Source: CAZGKW01 sp964526295 | GTDB lineage: Bacteria > Planctomycetota > Phycisphaerae > FEN-1346 | Reading direction: 5' to 3' | Assembly: GCA_964526295.1 (NCBI GenBank) | Contig: CAZGKW010000017.1 | Coordinates: forward strand, 23,836-87,835 | Length of the DNA: 64,000 nt | Shown: piece by piece, positions 25,255 to 32,486 of the stretch | Layout of the letters: every line of letters starts with the position of its first letter | How positions within the stretch are numbered: the first letter of the stretch is position 1 | Made by a program: the position numbers and the translations under genes | Notes under the pieces: generated by a model | Databases searched by the model: none | What the model was told of the DNA's origin: nothing | The model's input: the letters and a program-made list of their open reading frames with translations, nothing else

Positions 25255-25734
25255 TCATTTCGCATCGGTCGCCCCGCGTCTGGCCCGGGTTCGCGATTCG
25301 GCCCGTTCGAGCTTCCGTCGGATGCGCCGCATGCGGCGGCTGAGGCTGGCGGGGCTGGCGCCGCGGGCGTGGGCGCCGGGCTCGCCCACGAGGCCCTGGC
25401 GGGCGATCCGCCTGAGCGACATTCCCCGGACGAGGTGGTAGAAGGCGAGCCGCAGCTCGTGGTCCGAGAGGGTTCGCCAGTGGCGGACGAAGGCGATGCG
25501 GGCCGGGTCGGCGGCCCGGTCGCGTGCCCGCCTGAGCCATCGGCGGAGCCGGCTGCGGTTGATGCCGAGGAGGGTGGCCAGCTCGCGTGTGCTGGCGGCC
25601 CGCTCGAACCGGAGCCTCAGGATGGCCCGGTCGCGCCGGGAAAGGCCGCGGAGCGACCGGCGGAGGACCTCGGTCTTGTCGGCGGCGGCGTTTTCACTGC
25701 CCATCAAACCCACAATTTCTGCTCCAGGCGCCAT
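25255..25734 (-). CDS. sigma-factor region 4-like HTH regulator
   Basis: From the ATG at 25734 the protein has 159 residues. RDRAILRLRFERAASTRELA followed by TLLGINRSRLRRWLRRARDR is a sigma70 region-4-like helix-turn-helix. A second HTH-like stretch, MSLRRIARQGLVGEPGAHAR, follows near the C-terminus with SLSRRMRRIRRKLERAES. The start is chosen because a good minus-strand promoter starts transcription near 25776 and a GAGGG motif precedes this ATG. An earlier TTG at 25770 would be almost leaderless. It is probably a phage-style late-gene activator or sigma-like regulator for the module at 20182-24828, by position. Confidence 0.6.
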   Translation of the reverse strand: MAPGAEIVGLMGSENAAADKTEVLRRSLRGLSRRDRAILRLRFERAASTRELATLLGINRSRLRRWLRRARDRAADPARIAFVRHWRTLSDHELRLAFYHLVRGMSLRRIARQGLVGEPGAHARGASPASLSRRMRRIRRKLERAESRTRARRGATDAK

Positions 25735-25754
25735 ATTTCGGCCCTCAGCCGCCA

Positions 25755-25772
25755 GTTTGTTTCTCAACAAAC
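25755..25772. promoter_or_regulatory. operator-like inverted repeat at the HTH-gene promoter
   Basis: GTTTGTT-TCTC-AACAAAC is a perfect inverted repeat of two 7-bp arms. It lies just downstream of the predicted transcription start of the HTH gene on the minus strand. The neighbouring CI-like repressor gene makes it a good candidate repressor operator. Confidence 0.5.
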
Positions 25773-25782
25773 CACCGAGGGC

Positions 25783-25810
25783 ATCTTACGCTATGTTTGC
25801 AAAAAGTCAA
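25783..25810 (-). promoter_or_regulatory. sigma70-type promoter for the HTH regulator
   Basis: On the minus strand TTGACT (25805-25810) and TAAGAT (25783-25788) are separated by 16 bases. Both match consensus at five and four positions. A direct repeat of GGGGCAATCC (25811-25830) lies immediately upstream and could bind a regulator. Confidence 0.6.
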
Positions 25811-25830
25811 GGGGCAATCCGGGGCAATCC
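25811..25830. repeat. 10-bp direct repeat upstream of the HTH promoter
   Basis: GGGGCAATCC occurs twice in tandem immediately upstream of the minus-strand -35 box. The ten-base period places both copies on one face of the helix, as expected for an activator or repressor site. Confidence 0.55.
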
Positions 25831-25952
25831 GAAATTTTTTAAGCGACCGGCGAACCGTGCCGCTCGGGCGGAGTCGGCCCCTCCCCGATCCGGGCCGGGA
25901 CGGGCGTGCCGAAAGGCCGCCCCCCGTATCGTTCAGAATCTGCGGAACTCAC

Positions 25953-25981
25953 TTGACGTATGATTTGACACCGACTAAACT
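25953..25981 (+). promoter_or_regulatory. sigma70-type promoter for the CI-like repressor
   Basis: TTGACG (25953-25958) and TAAACT (25976-25981) are 17 bases apart. Transcription would start near 25988, about 90 bases before the ATG at 26080. The promoter is divergent from that of the HTH gene. Confidence 0.6.
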
Positions 25982-26079
25982 TACAGTGGTGACGCCCGCT
26001 GTGCCGAGGTCGCCCCCCGGCGGGGGCCAAGGCGCACGCAGGGCCCCTGCCCGTCCTGCGGAAGGAGACCGATCGACCG

Positions 26080-27066
26080 ATGAGCCTCCAGGACAACCTG
26101 AAGGAGCTGGACACGCTCCGGCGGCTTCTTCTGGTCGGCGAACAGCAGGCCGCCTTCGGCCAGTTCATCCGCCACGCCCGCAAGAGCCGCGGCATGACCC
26201 AGGAGCACCTGGCCGACGCCACCGGCATCGCCAAGAGCTACCTGTCGCAGATCGAGACGGGCTACGCCTCGCCGCCGCGCGACCCGAAGGTGCGGCAACT
26301 GGCCCGGGCCCTGGGCCTGGACGAGGAGGAGCTGCTGACGCGGGCCCACCTGGCCCAGCTCCCCGACGACGTGCGGGACCGCATCCGGGCCCTGGTCGAC
26401 GTCTTCGACTCGACCGAGGACCGCATCCGGGAGCTGCTGCGCGTCTGGCGGGAGGCGGGCGGCACGACGGGCGGCGGGGCCGAGACCGACGGCGAGGCCC
26501 CCGCCGAGGACGCATCGATCGACCTCGATGCCCTGCACCGGAGCGGCCTGTTGCGGCACATGGCCGAGCGGGCCGCCTGGCGGCCTCCGTTGACGCCGAC
26601 GAGGGTCCGGCCCATCCCGGTCATCAACAAGGTGGCCGCGGGGTATCCGCAGGAGTTCTCGGACCTCGGGTACCCGGTGGGGGTGGCGGACGAGTACATC
26701 GTGGTGCCGGCCGACCTGGAAGACCCGAACGCGTTCGGCGTGCGGGTGGTGGGCGACTCGATGGAGCCCCGGTACCACGAGGGGGACGTGGTGGTGTTCA
26801 GCCCGGCGAAGGAGGTGGCGAGCGGGGACGACTGTTTCGTGCGGTTCTCCCGGGGCTCGGCCCCGGGCGACGCCGAGTCGACGTTCAAGCGGGTCTTTTT
26901 CGATGCGCCGGAGCAGATGCGTCTTCAGCCGCTGAACGAGCGGTACGCCCCGGAGCTCGCGAAGCCGTCGGACATCGAGGGGATCTTCCGGGCGGTGGCC
27001 CGGTACGAGCGGCTCGCCCCGCCGGACGAGCCGCCGGGCCGCCCGGGCGCGCGACCGCGGGCCTGA
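26080..27066 (+). CDS. CI/LexA-like repressor (XRE HTH plus S24 peptidase)
   Basis: The 328-residue protein has an XRE-type helix-turn-helix at about 26-82 (MTQEHLADATGIAKSYLSQI). A linker with a low-complexity stretch follows, then a C-terminal S24 peptidase domain. The self-cleavage machinery is visible: an Ala187-Gly188 cleavage site (KVAAGYP), Ser227 in VVGDSMEPRY and Lys270 in STFKRVFF. Such repressors silence phage genes and cleave themselves when RecA is activated by DNA damage. The divergent arrangement with the HTH gene and the phage packaging module suggests it controls that module, possibly SOS-inducibly. A housekeeping stress repressor is the alternative. Confidence 0.82.
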   Translation: MSLQDNLKELDTLRRLLLVGEQQAAFGQFIRHARKSRGMTQEHLADATGIAKSYLSQIETGYASPPRDPKVRQLARALGLDEEELLTRAHLAQLPDDVRDRIRALVDVFDSTEDRIRELLRVWREAGGTTGGGAETDGEAPAEDASIDLDALHRSGLLRHMAERAAWRPPLTPTRVRPIPVINKVAAGYPQEFSDLGYPVGVADEYIVVPADLEDPNAFGVRVVGDSMEPRYHEGDVVVFSPAKEVASGDDCFVRFSRGSAPGDAESTFKRVFFDAPEQMRLQPLNERYAPELAKPSDIEGIFRAVARYERLAPPDEPPGRPGARPRA

Positions 27067-27256
27067 GCGGAAGCTCGCACCGCGGCCGCGAGCGCGATTC
27101 TTGTGAAACGTCATCCTTAACGAACAAGCCGTCTGCGATGGGATGTGCCGAAGCAGCCGAGAGGGGACGACCGGACGAACGGAAGGGCGACGGGGGAAGT
27201 CAGCGGCGGCGGTGCCCGAAAGGGGTCGGGGCCGGCGGCGGAAGGCAGGGACGGTC

Positions 27257-28279
27257 ATGGGCGAGGGCGTGATTCTGCTCGCCGACGGCGGCGGGGGCGA
27301 GCGGATGCGGGACCTCATCCGCCGGCACATCGTCGAGCGGTTCGCACCGGACGGGACGGGGGAGCTGCCCCGGCTGGGCGATGCGGCCTGCCTCGGGCCC
27401 GCCGACGGCGAGCTGGCCTTCACGACGGATTCCTACGTGGTCCAGCCGGTGGAGTTCGCCGGCGGCGACATCGGGCGGCTGGCCGTCGCCGGGACGGTCA
27501 ACGACCTGGCGTGCGTCGGGGCGAGGCCGGTGGCGATGAGCCTGGCCCTCATTCTGGAGGAAGGGCTGGAGCTGGCGGTGCTGGAGCGGGTGCTCGATTC
27601 GGCGGCCGCGGCCGCCCGGGAGGCGGGCGTGCCGGTCGTCTGCGGCGACACGAAGGTCGTCGAGCACCGTCACGCGGACGAAATGTATATCAACACGTCT
27701 GGGGTCGGTCGGATCGGGGGCCGGCGCCTCCGGGCCGAGGCCATCCGGCCCGGCGACGCCGTCCTCGTCTCGGGCACGCTCGGGGACCACGGCATCGCGG
27801 TGATGAGCCGGCGGGAGGGGCTCCGGTTCGAGGCGGCCGTCGAAAGCGACGCCGCGCCCCTCTGGTCGCTGGCCGAAGCGCTGCTGGCGGCGTGCCCGGG
27901 CCTGCGGGCCCTGAAGGACCCGACGCGGGGGGGCCTGGCGGCGGCGGTGAACGAGCTGGCCGAGTCGGCGGACGTGGCGATGCGGATCGAGGAGGCGGCG
28001 GTGCCGGTGCGGCCGGCGGTGGCCGGGGCGTGCGAGACGCTGGGCCTGGACCCGATAAACGTGGCGAACGAGGGAAAGTTCGTCGTCGTCGTGCCGGACG
28101 CCGAGGCCGAGGCGGCCCTCGTGGCGATGCGGCGGCACCCGCTGGGCGGCGAGGCCGCCGCGATCGGGAAAGTGCGGGCTTACGACGGCGTCGGGCCGCG
28201 GGTGACGCTGCGGACGGTCATCGGCGGCGAGCGGGTCCTCGAGATGCCCTACGGCGAGGACCTGCCGCGGATCTGTTGA
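27257..28279 (+). CDS. hypE: hydrogenase maturation protein HypE
   Basis: The start at 27257 (MGEGVILLADGGGGERMRDL) is set by homology to HypE, after which 340 residues follow. TTDSYVVQPVEFAGGDIGRL and VNDLACVGARP are the family's nucleotide-binding blocks, DPTRGGLAAAVNELAE is the AIR-synthase signature, and the protein ends in PRIC. That C-terminal cysteine receives the carbamoyl group from HypF and is dehydrated to thiocyanate, which becomes the cyanide ligand of the [NiFe] site. Its role beside a complete [NiFe] hydrogenase operon fits. The other hyp genes are not in the window. A half Rex site (TTGTGAA at 27101) lies upstream. Confidence 0.92.
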   Translation: MGEGVILLADGGGGERMRDLIRRHIVERFAPDGTGELPRLGDAACLGPADGELAFTTDSYVVQPVEFAGGDIGRLAVAGTVNDLACVGARPVAMSLALILEEGLELAVLERVLDSAAAAAREAGVPVVCGDTKVVEHRHADEMYINTSGVGRIGGRRLRAEAIRPGDAVLVSGTLGDHGIAVMSRREGLRFEAAVESDAAPLWSLAEALLAACPGLRALKDPTRGGLAAAVNELAESADVAMRIEEAAVPVRPAVAGACETLGLDPINVANEGKFVVVVPDAEAEAALVAMRRHPLGGEAAAIGKVRAYDGVGPRVTLRTVIGGERVLEMPYGEDLPRIC

Positions 28280-28788
28280 ACGCGGGATCAACGGCAACGG
28301 CCTTCCGCAGATGACGCAGATAACAGAAACCGGCAAGAGAAACGGGCGGAAACAACAGCTCGCCGAGCGGCGGGCGCGAACGCCGAACGGGAAACGGCGA
28401 ACGGCAACAGACTTCCGCAGATGATTGAAACCGAGAGGAGACACAGGCGGAAACAACAGGTCCCCGAGCGGCGGCCGGGCTTGTCCTGCGAAGCCCGACC
28501 CCTCCGCCATAGCCCGCAGGGTGACGGCGGAAGGGCGAACGAGGGAGGTCGCCGGGGCGTGTGGACGGACAAGACGCCGCGTCACGGCGTGGCGGGCTGC
28601 AACTGTCGCCACGCGGCAGGGCTTGTGAAAAAGTTCACGAGCACTGCCCTGAGGCGGCCAGTCCAGGGACGGCGGGGGGGCGCGAAGGGCGGGAGGCCGG
28701 CCGGAAGGGCGTGAACGGGTGCCGGAGGGCCATCGAGGCGGGTCCCGCGAGTAACGGCGGCTTTTTTGCGAATGGGCCCGGAAAAGGT
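28280..28788. other. intergenic region with imperfect direct repeats
   Basis: No gene is supported between hypE and the response regulator (781 bases). Two related copies of a segment starting CTTCCGCAGATGA and containing GGCGGAAACAACAG lie at about 28302-28373 and 28412-28476. They belong to a family of dispersed intergenic repeats, and related text is at 42222-42275. The regulatory sites for the hydrogenase operon are in the right half of the gap. Confidence 0.55.
28623..28640. promoter_or_regulatory. Rex-type operator, upstream copy
   Basis: TTGTGAA-AAAG-TTCACGA matches the Rex operator TTGTGAA-N4-TTCACAA with a single mismatch. It lies about 150 bases before the -35 box of the hydrogenase operon promoter. 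Confidence 0.55.
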
Positions 28789-28816
28789 TTGACAGGCGGG
28801 GGGGGATGCGTAGAAT
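28789..28816 (+). promoter_or_regulatory. strong sigma70-type promoter of the hydrogenase operon
   Basis: TTGACA (28789-28794) and TAGAAT (28811-28816) are 16 bases apart. The -35 is perfect and the -10 has five of six consensus bases. The leader to the response regulator start would be about 240 bases. Confidence 0.65.
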
Positions 28817-28854
28817 TCCGTGGCCTTCGGGGGCCGAAAAAATTTTGGATGCTG

Positions 28855-28872
28855 TTGTGAAGCATTTCACAA
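28855..28872. promoter_or_regulatory. Rex-type operator, perfect copy
   Basis: TTGTGAAGCATTTCACAA is a perfect 18-bp inverted repeat and an exact match to the known Rex operator form. It lies about 30-50 bases after the predicted transcription start, where a bound repressor would block elongation or promoter clearance. Rex senses the NADH/NAD+ ratio, which suits control of a pyridine-nucleotide-linked hydrogenase. Confidence 0.7.
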
Positions 28873-29060
28873 AGACCGAGCGGCCGCGACCGGCCAAGGG
28901 CACCGCAACGGGTGCGGCGCAAGGCACCTGCCACCCACCGACCCCCGGCGGGCCGGGGACCGTCGCCCGAGGCCGACGCCTCGGCCGGTCCGCCGTCCGC
29001 CGCCCACCCCTGGGAACACCCAGACCGTAACCTCTACCTGCCGCAGACGAGGAGCCAGGC

Positions 29061-29453
29061 ATGCCCGAGAAGAAGACCGTCATCGTCATCGACGACGACC
29101 CCGACGTGCTGGAAGCGACCCGAGCGGTCCTCGAAGGCGGCGGCTATGCCGTCGAGACGGCCACGAGCGGGCCGGCGGGCCTGGAGCGGGTCCGCCGGGG
29201 CGGCATCGACGCCATCATCCTCGACGTCATGATGGCCCGCGACACCGAGGGGTTCCACATCGCCCAGGACCTGAAGGAGAACGAGGCCACGGCCGACGTG
29301 CCGGTGGTCATGATGACGGCGATCTCGCAGAAGACGGGCTTCGAGTTCTCGCCCCGGACGGACGGGGAATTCATGCCAGCCGATGCGTTCCTCGAGAAGC
29401 CGGTCGACCCGGAGGACCTGCTGGCGACGGTGGAGGAGGTCCTGAGCAAGTAG
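29061..29453 (+). CDS. stand-alone response regulator receiver domain
   Basis: The 130-residue protein is only a receiver domain: acidic pocket IDDDPDVLE at the start, phospho-acceptor Asp in AIILDVMM (about residue 55), the MMTA switch residue stretch and the conserved Lys in EKPVDPEDL. No output domain is attached. The region around residues 100-110 (FSPRTDGEFMPADAF) is a small family-typical loop. It is the first gene after the Rex-controlled promoter and stands 94 bases before the hydrogenase subunit genes, so it is probably part of that operon. Its kinase partner is unknown. Confidence 0.85.
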   Translation: MPEKKTVIVIDDDPDVLEATRAVLEGGGYAVETATSGPAGLERVRRGGIDAIILDVMMARDTEGFHIAQDLKENEATADVPVVMMTAISQKTGFEFSPRTDGEFMPADAFLEKPVDPEDLLATVEEVLSK

Positions 29454-29547
29454 GACCGGCGGTCGGCCCACGCCATCCACCGCGTAGGGGCGTGGGCGCC
29501 AGAAGCCGAAGGCAACCGACGCGGAGCGGAAGACGAGAGGATTCGGC

Positions 29548-30603
29548 ATGCTGCCACAAGTCTTGAAGAAAAGCGACCTGTCGGCCTGGGTCAAGGCCCT
29601 CATGGAGGAGCGGCGCGTCGCCGGGCCGGTCCGCAAGGAGATCTCCCCGGCCGACGGCAGCGAGAAGTTCTGGTGGGACGTCCTGGAGGACCCGGACGAC
29701 CTGCGGCTCGATTACGACCTGACGGTCCTCGGGCCGAAGAAGTTCCTCTGGCCGTCGCGGCAGGACCTGGTCCGCTACGACCTCGACCCGGCGGACCCGG
29801 ACCCCGAGCCGGTCATCGAGCACGAGCCGACCGTCCTCGTGGGGGTCCACCCCTGCGACATCACGGCCATCGGGACGCTGGACGGGGCGTTCGGCCAGGA
29901 CGTGCAGGACCCGCACTACCTGGCCCGCCGGGCCGACACAGGGATCGTGGGCCTCGACTGCCCGAAGCCGTGCCACGAGTCGAGCTTCTGCCTCGACATG
30001 GGGTCGCTCTACCCCGAGAAGGGGTACGACATCATGCTGACGGACATCGGCGACGCCTACTTCGTGGAGGTGGAGACGCCGACCGGCGAGGCGCTGGCCG
30101 AGGCGGCCCGTCTGCACCCGGCGTCGCCGGAGGACCTGAAGGCCCGCCGGGCGTTCGCCGAGGGCAAGCGGGCCGACTTCCACTACCGCCTGCCGTTCGA
30201 GGTGAAGTACCTGCCGGAGGTCCTGGAGGGGTCCTACGACAGCCTGGTGTGGGAGGCGATCGCGCGGCGGTGCTTCTCCTGCGGGAGCTGCAACACGGTC
30301 TGCCCGACGTGCTACTGCTTCGACGTCTACGACGATATCGCCGACGACCTGTCGGAGGGGAGGCGGACGCGGCGATACGATTCGTGCCAGCTCGATCCGT
30401 TCGCCGAGGTGGCCGGGGGCGAGAGCTTCCGGGAGGAGCGGTGGAGCCGCCTGCGGCACCGGATGTTCCGTAAGGGCAAATATATCCTGGAGCGTACCGG
30501 CCAGCCGGGCTGCGTGGGGTGCGGCCGGTGCGAGCGGGCGTGCATCTCGGACATCAGCATCCGCGACACGTTCGTGCAGATCAGTGGGAGCCGCGTATCG
30601 TGA
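29548..30603 (+). CDS. [NiFe] hydrogenase (group 3b type) iron-sulfur beta subunit
   Basis: The 351-residue protein carries two 4Fe-4S cluster motifs near its C-terminus: CFSCGSCNTVCPTC (about 241-254) and CVGCGRCERAC (about 325-335). Earlier parts contain HPCDITAIGTLDGAFG and PHYLARR, typical of the HydB/AsrA-like family of sulfhydrogenases. It would relay electrons between the small subunit and the flavin subunit. Gene order beta, gamma, delta, alpha is that of cytoplasmic bidirectional NAD(P)-linked hydrogenases. It overlaps the next gene by four bases. Confidence 0.88.
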   Translation: MLPQVLKKSDLSAWVKALMEERRVAGPVRKEISPADGSEKFWWDVLEDPDDLRLDYDLTVLGPKKFLWPSRQDLVRYDLDPADPDPEPVIEHEPTVLVGVHPCDITAIGTLDGAFGQDVQDPHYLARRADTGIVGLDCPKPCHESSFCLDMGSLYPEKGYDIMLTDIGDAYFVEVETPTGEALAEAARLHPASPEDLKARRAFAEGKRADFHYRLPFEVKYLPEVLEGSYDSLVWEAIARRCFSCGSCNTVCPTCYCFDVYDDIADDLSEGRRTRRYDSCQLDPFAEVAGGESFREERWSRLRHRMFRKGKYILERTGQPGCVGCGRCERACISDISIRDTFVQISGSRVS

Positions 30604-31457
30604 GCATCGCCGACATCAACCTGGAAGCCGGGGCCCAGGCGAAGAGCCCCTACCTGCCGCGGATGGCCCGCGTCGTGGAGGCCCGCCAGATGACCGGGAC
30701 GGAGCGGTTCTTCCGTCTCGAGATGGAGGACGGCGAGGGCCTGGACTACGAGCCGGGCCAGTTCGTCTCGGTGACGGTCTTCGGGGTGGGCGAAGCGCCG
30801 ATCTCGATCTGCTCCAGCCCCACCCAGGGCGACGCGTTCGAGCTGACCGTGCGGAGCGTCGGCAGCGTCACGAACGCCCTGAAGACCTACGGCGAGGGCG
30901 ACCGGCTGGGCATCCGGGGCCCGTTCGGCAACCATTTCCCCTACGAGCAGATGCGGGGCCAGGACGTGCTGTTGGTCGCGGGGGGGCTGGGCCTGGCGCC
31001 GACGCGGAGCCTCATCCGCTACGTGCTGGATAAGCGCGACGACTACCGCGACGTCACGATCCTGGTGGGGGCGCGCGACCCGGGCCTGCTCCTGTTTCGC
31101 GACGAGCTCGAGGCCTGGGCAAAGCGCGACGACGTCGAGACGCTCGTCACGGTCGACCGGCCGGACGACGCGTGGGAAGGCAACGTCGGCGTCATCACGC
31201 GTCTGTTCCGCAAGATCCAGGTCCAGCCGGCCGAGACGTGGGCCGTCATCGTCGGCCCGCCGGTCATGTTCAAGTTCACCGTGCTCGAGGCCCTGGCCGA
31301 GGGCGTGCCGGAGAACCGGATCATCTGCTCGCTGGAGCGGCACATGAAGTGCGGGGTGGGCAAGTGCGGCCACTGCCAGATCCGCGGCATCTACGTCTGC
31401 CGGGAAGGGCCCGTGTTCACCTACGAGGACGTGAAGCATCTACGAGAAGGCATCTGA
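30600..31457 (+). CDS. [NiFe] hydrogenase flavin/NAD(P)-binding gamma subunit
   Basis: A GTG start at 30600 overlaps the upstream TGA. The 285-residue product is a ferredoxin-reductase-type flavoprotein. PISICSSPTQ is the FAD-binding stretch, VAGGLGLAPTRSLIRYVL the pyridine-nucleotide site, and CGVGKCGHCQIRGIYVC a C-terminal 2Fe-2S-type cysteine cluster, as in dihydroorotate dehydrogenase PyrK-like subunits. It would exchange electrons with NAD(P)H. No membrane segment is seen, so the complex is cytoplasmic. Whether NAD or NADP is preferred cannot be read safely. Confidence 0.9.
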   Translation: MSIADINLEAGAQAKSPYLPRMARVVEARQMTGTERFFRLEMEDGEGLDYEPGQFVSVTVFGVGEAPISICSSPTQGDAFELTVRSVGSVTNALKTYGEGDRLGIRGPFGNHFPYEQMRGQDVLLVAGGLGLAPTRSLIRYVLDKRDDYRDVTILVGARDPGLLLFRDELEAWAKRDDVETLVTVDRPDDAWEGNVGVITRLFRKIQVQPAETWAVIVGPPVMFKFTVLEALAEGVPENRIICSLERHMKCGVGKCGHCQIRGIYVCREGPVFTYEDVKHLREGI

Positions 31458-31530
31458 CGATTGCGGGTTGCCGATTGCCGATTTGGGGCGGCCGGTCTGA
31501 GATTTGGGAATTGCGATTGGGGTCAAGCCC
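31458..31530. repeat. short intergenic repeat inside the hydrogenase operon
   Basis: The 73 bases between the gamma and delta genes consist of GATTGCGGGTTGCCGATTGC-type near repeats (GATTGC, GATTTGGG and ATTGCG motifs). This is a degenerate direct repeat seen as filler in many environmental genomes and carries no clear signal. Confidence 0.4.
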
Positions 31531-32286
31531 ATGCCTGAGAAACCGAAGCTCGCGTTTTTCTCCCTGGCCTGCTGCGAGGGGTGCCAGCTCCAGGTCCTCA
31601 ATGCCGAGGAGCGGCTCCTGCCGGTCCTGGAGCGGGCCGACATCGTCCGGTTCCGCGAGGCCTCCGACGGCGACGCCGACCACTACAACATCACGTTCGT
31701 CGAGGGGTCGATCGTCACGGCCCACGACATCGAGCGGATCCAGGAGATCCGGGCCAAGACCGACGTCCTGGTGGCCCTGGGGGCCTGCGCCACGATCGGC
31801 GGCGTCAACCTGATCAAAAACTTCCAGCACCCGGACGACGTGGCCAGGTATGTCTACGGGGACAAGAAGGACTGGTTTCCGCACATCGCGGCCCGGCCGC
31901 TGAAGGCCGAGGTCGAGGTCGACGCCGAGATTCACGGCTGCCCCATCACCAGCGAGGAGTTCCTGGAGGCGGCCAAGTGCCTCCTGATGGGCAAGCCGTT
32001 CAAGGCCCCCAACTACCCCGTGTGCGTCGACTGCAAGCTGGCCGACAACGTGTGCCTGTGGCACAAGGGCGTGCCGTGCCTGGGCGTCGTGACGCGGGCC
32101 GGGTGCCGGCCGTACCTGTGCCCGACGGCGGGCCACAAGTGCATCGGCTGCCGGGGGCTGGTGGACAACCCGAACACCGACGCCGCCAAGGACGTGATGG
32201 CCGAGTTCGGCCTGAGCGTGGAGGACATCCTGCGGGAGTTCCGCCTGCTGGAGGGGCTCTACGACGAGGTGGCGAAAGAGGCGTAA
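31531..32286 (+). CDS. [NiFe] hydrogenase small (delta) subunit
   Basis: The 251-residue subunit starts at the ATG at 31531; a TTG 27 bases earlier is in frame but less likely. LACCEGCQLQVL (cysteines 14, 15 and 18) holds the proximal cluster ligands, GACATIGG and HGCPITSEEF the next, and several later cysteine motifs (CVDCKLADNVC, CLGVVTRAGC, CIGCRG) bind further 4Fe-4S clusters. There is no twin-arginine signal, so the enzyme stays in the cytoplasm, consistent with group 3. It partners the large subunit encoded 200 bases downstream. Confidence 0.9.
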   Translation: MPEKPKLAFFSLACCEGCQLQVLNAEERLLPVLERADIVRFREASDGDADHYNITFVEGSIVTAHDIERIQEIRAKTDVLVALGACATIGGVNLIKNFQHPDDVARYVYGDKKDWFPHIAARPLKAEVEVDAEIHGCPITSEEFLEAAKCLLMGKPFKAPNYPVCVDCKLADNVCLWHKGVPCLGVVTRAGCRPYLCPTAGHKCIGCRGLVDNPNTDAAKDVMAEFGLSVEDILREFRLLEGLYDEVAKEA

Positions 32287-32486
32287 GCGCCGTCGTCATC
32301 CCCCCCCCGGCCTCTCCGCGGGCTCGCCCGGCATCGCCTTGGCGAAGGCAGGGGGGAGAGGGGTTGCCTGCCCGCCGCAGCCTTGGCGAAGGCAGGGGGC
32401 GAGGGGGCATGGCCGCTTGAGACGCAAGCCCGGTTGGCGGCCTGGAAGGCGCCCGCAGCGATCCGCGAACGTAAGCGAGGTCATAT
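32287..32486. repeat. 200-base repeat-filled gap between small and large subunit genes
   Basis: The gap contains a run of C residues, then CTCTCCGCGGGCTCGCCCGG, ATCGCCTTGGCGAAGGCAGG and a second GCCTTGGCGAAGGCAGGG. The same phrases occur at 33825-33870 and, in part, at 4815-4882. It is a repeat insertion into an operon, not a gene. Confidence 0.55.

Noticed and set aside
20182..25734. Complete intact prophage with integration site
   Set aside because: No integrase, replication genes, tRNA or direct-repeat ends can be seen, and head/tail genes are elsewhere.
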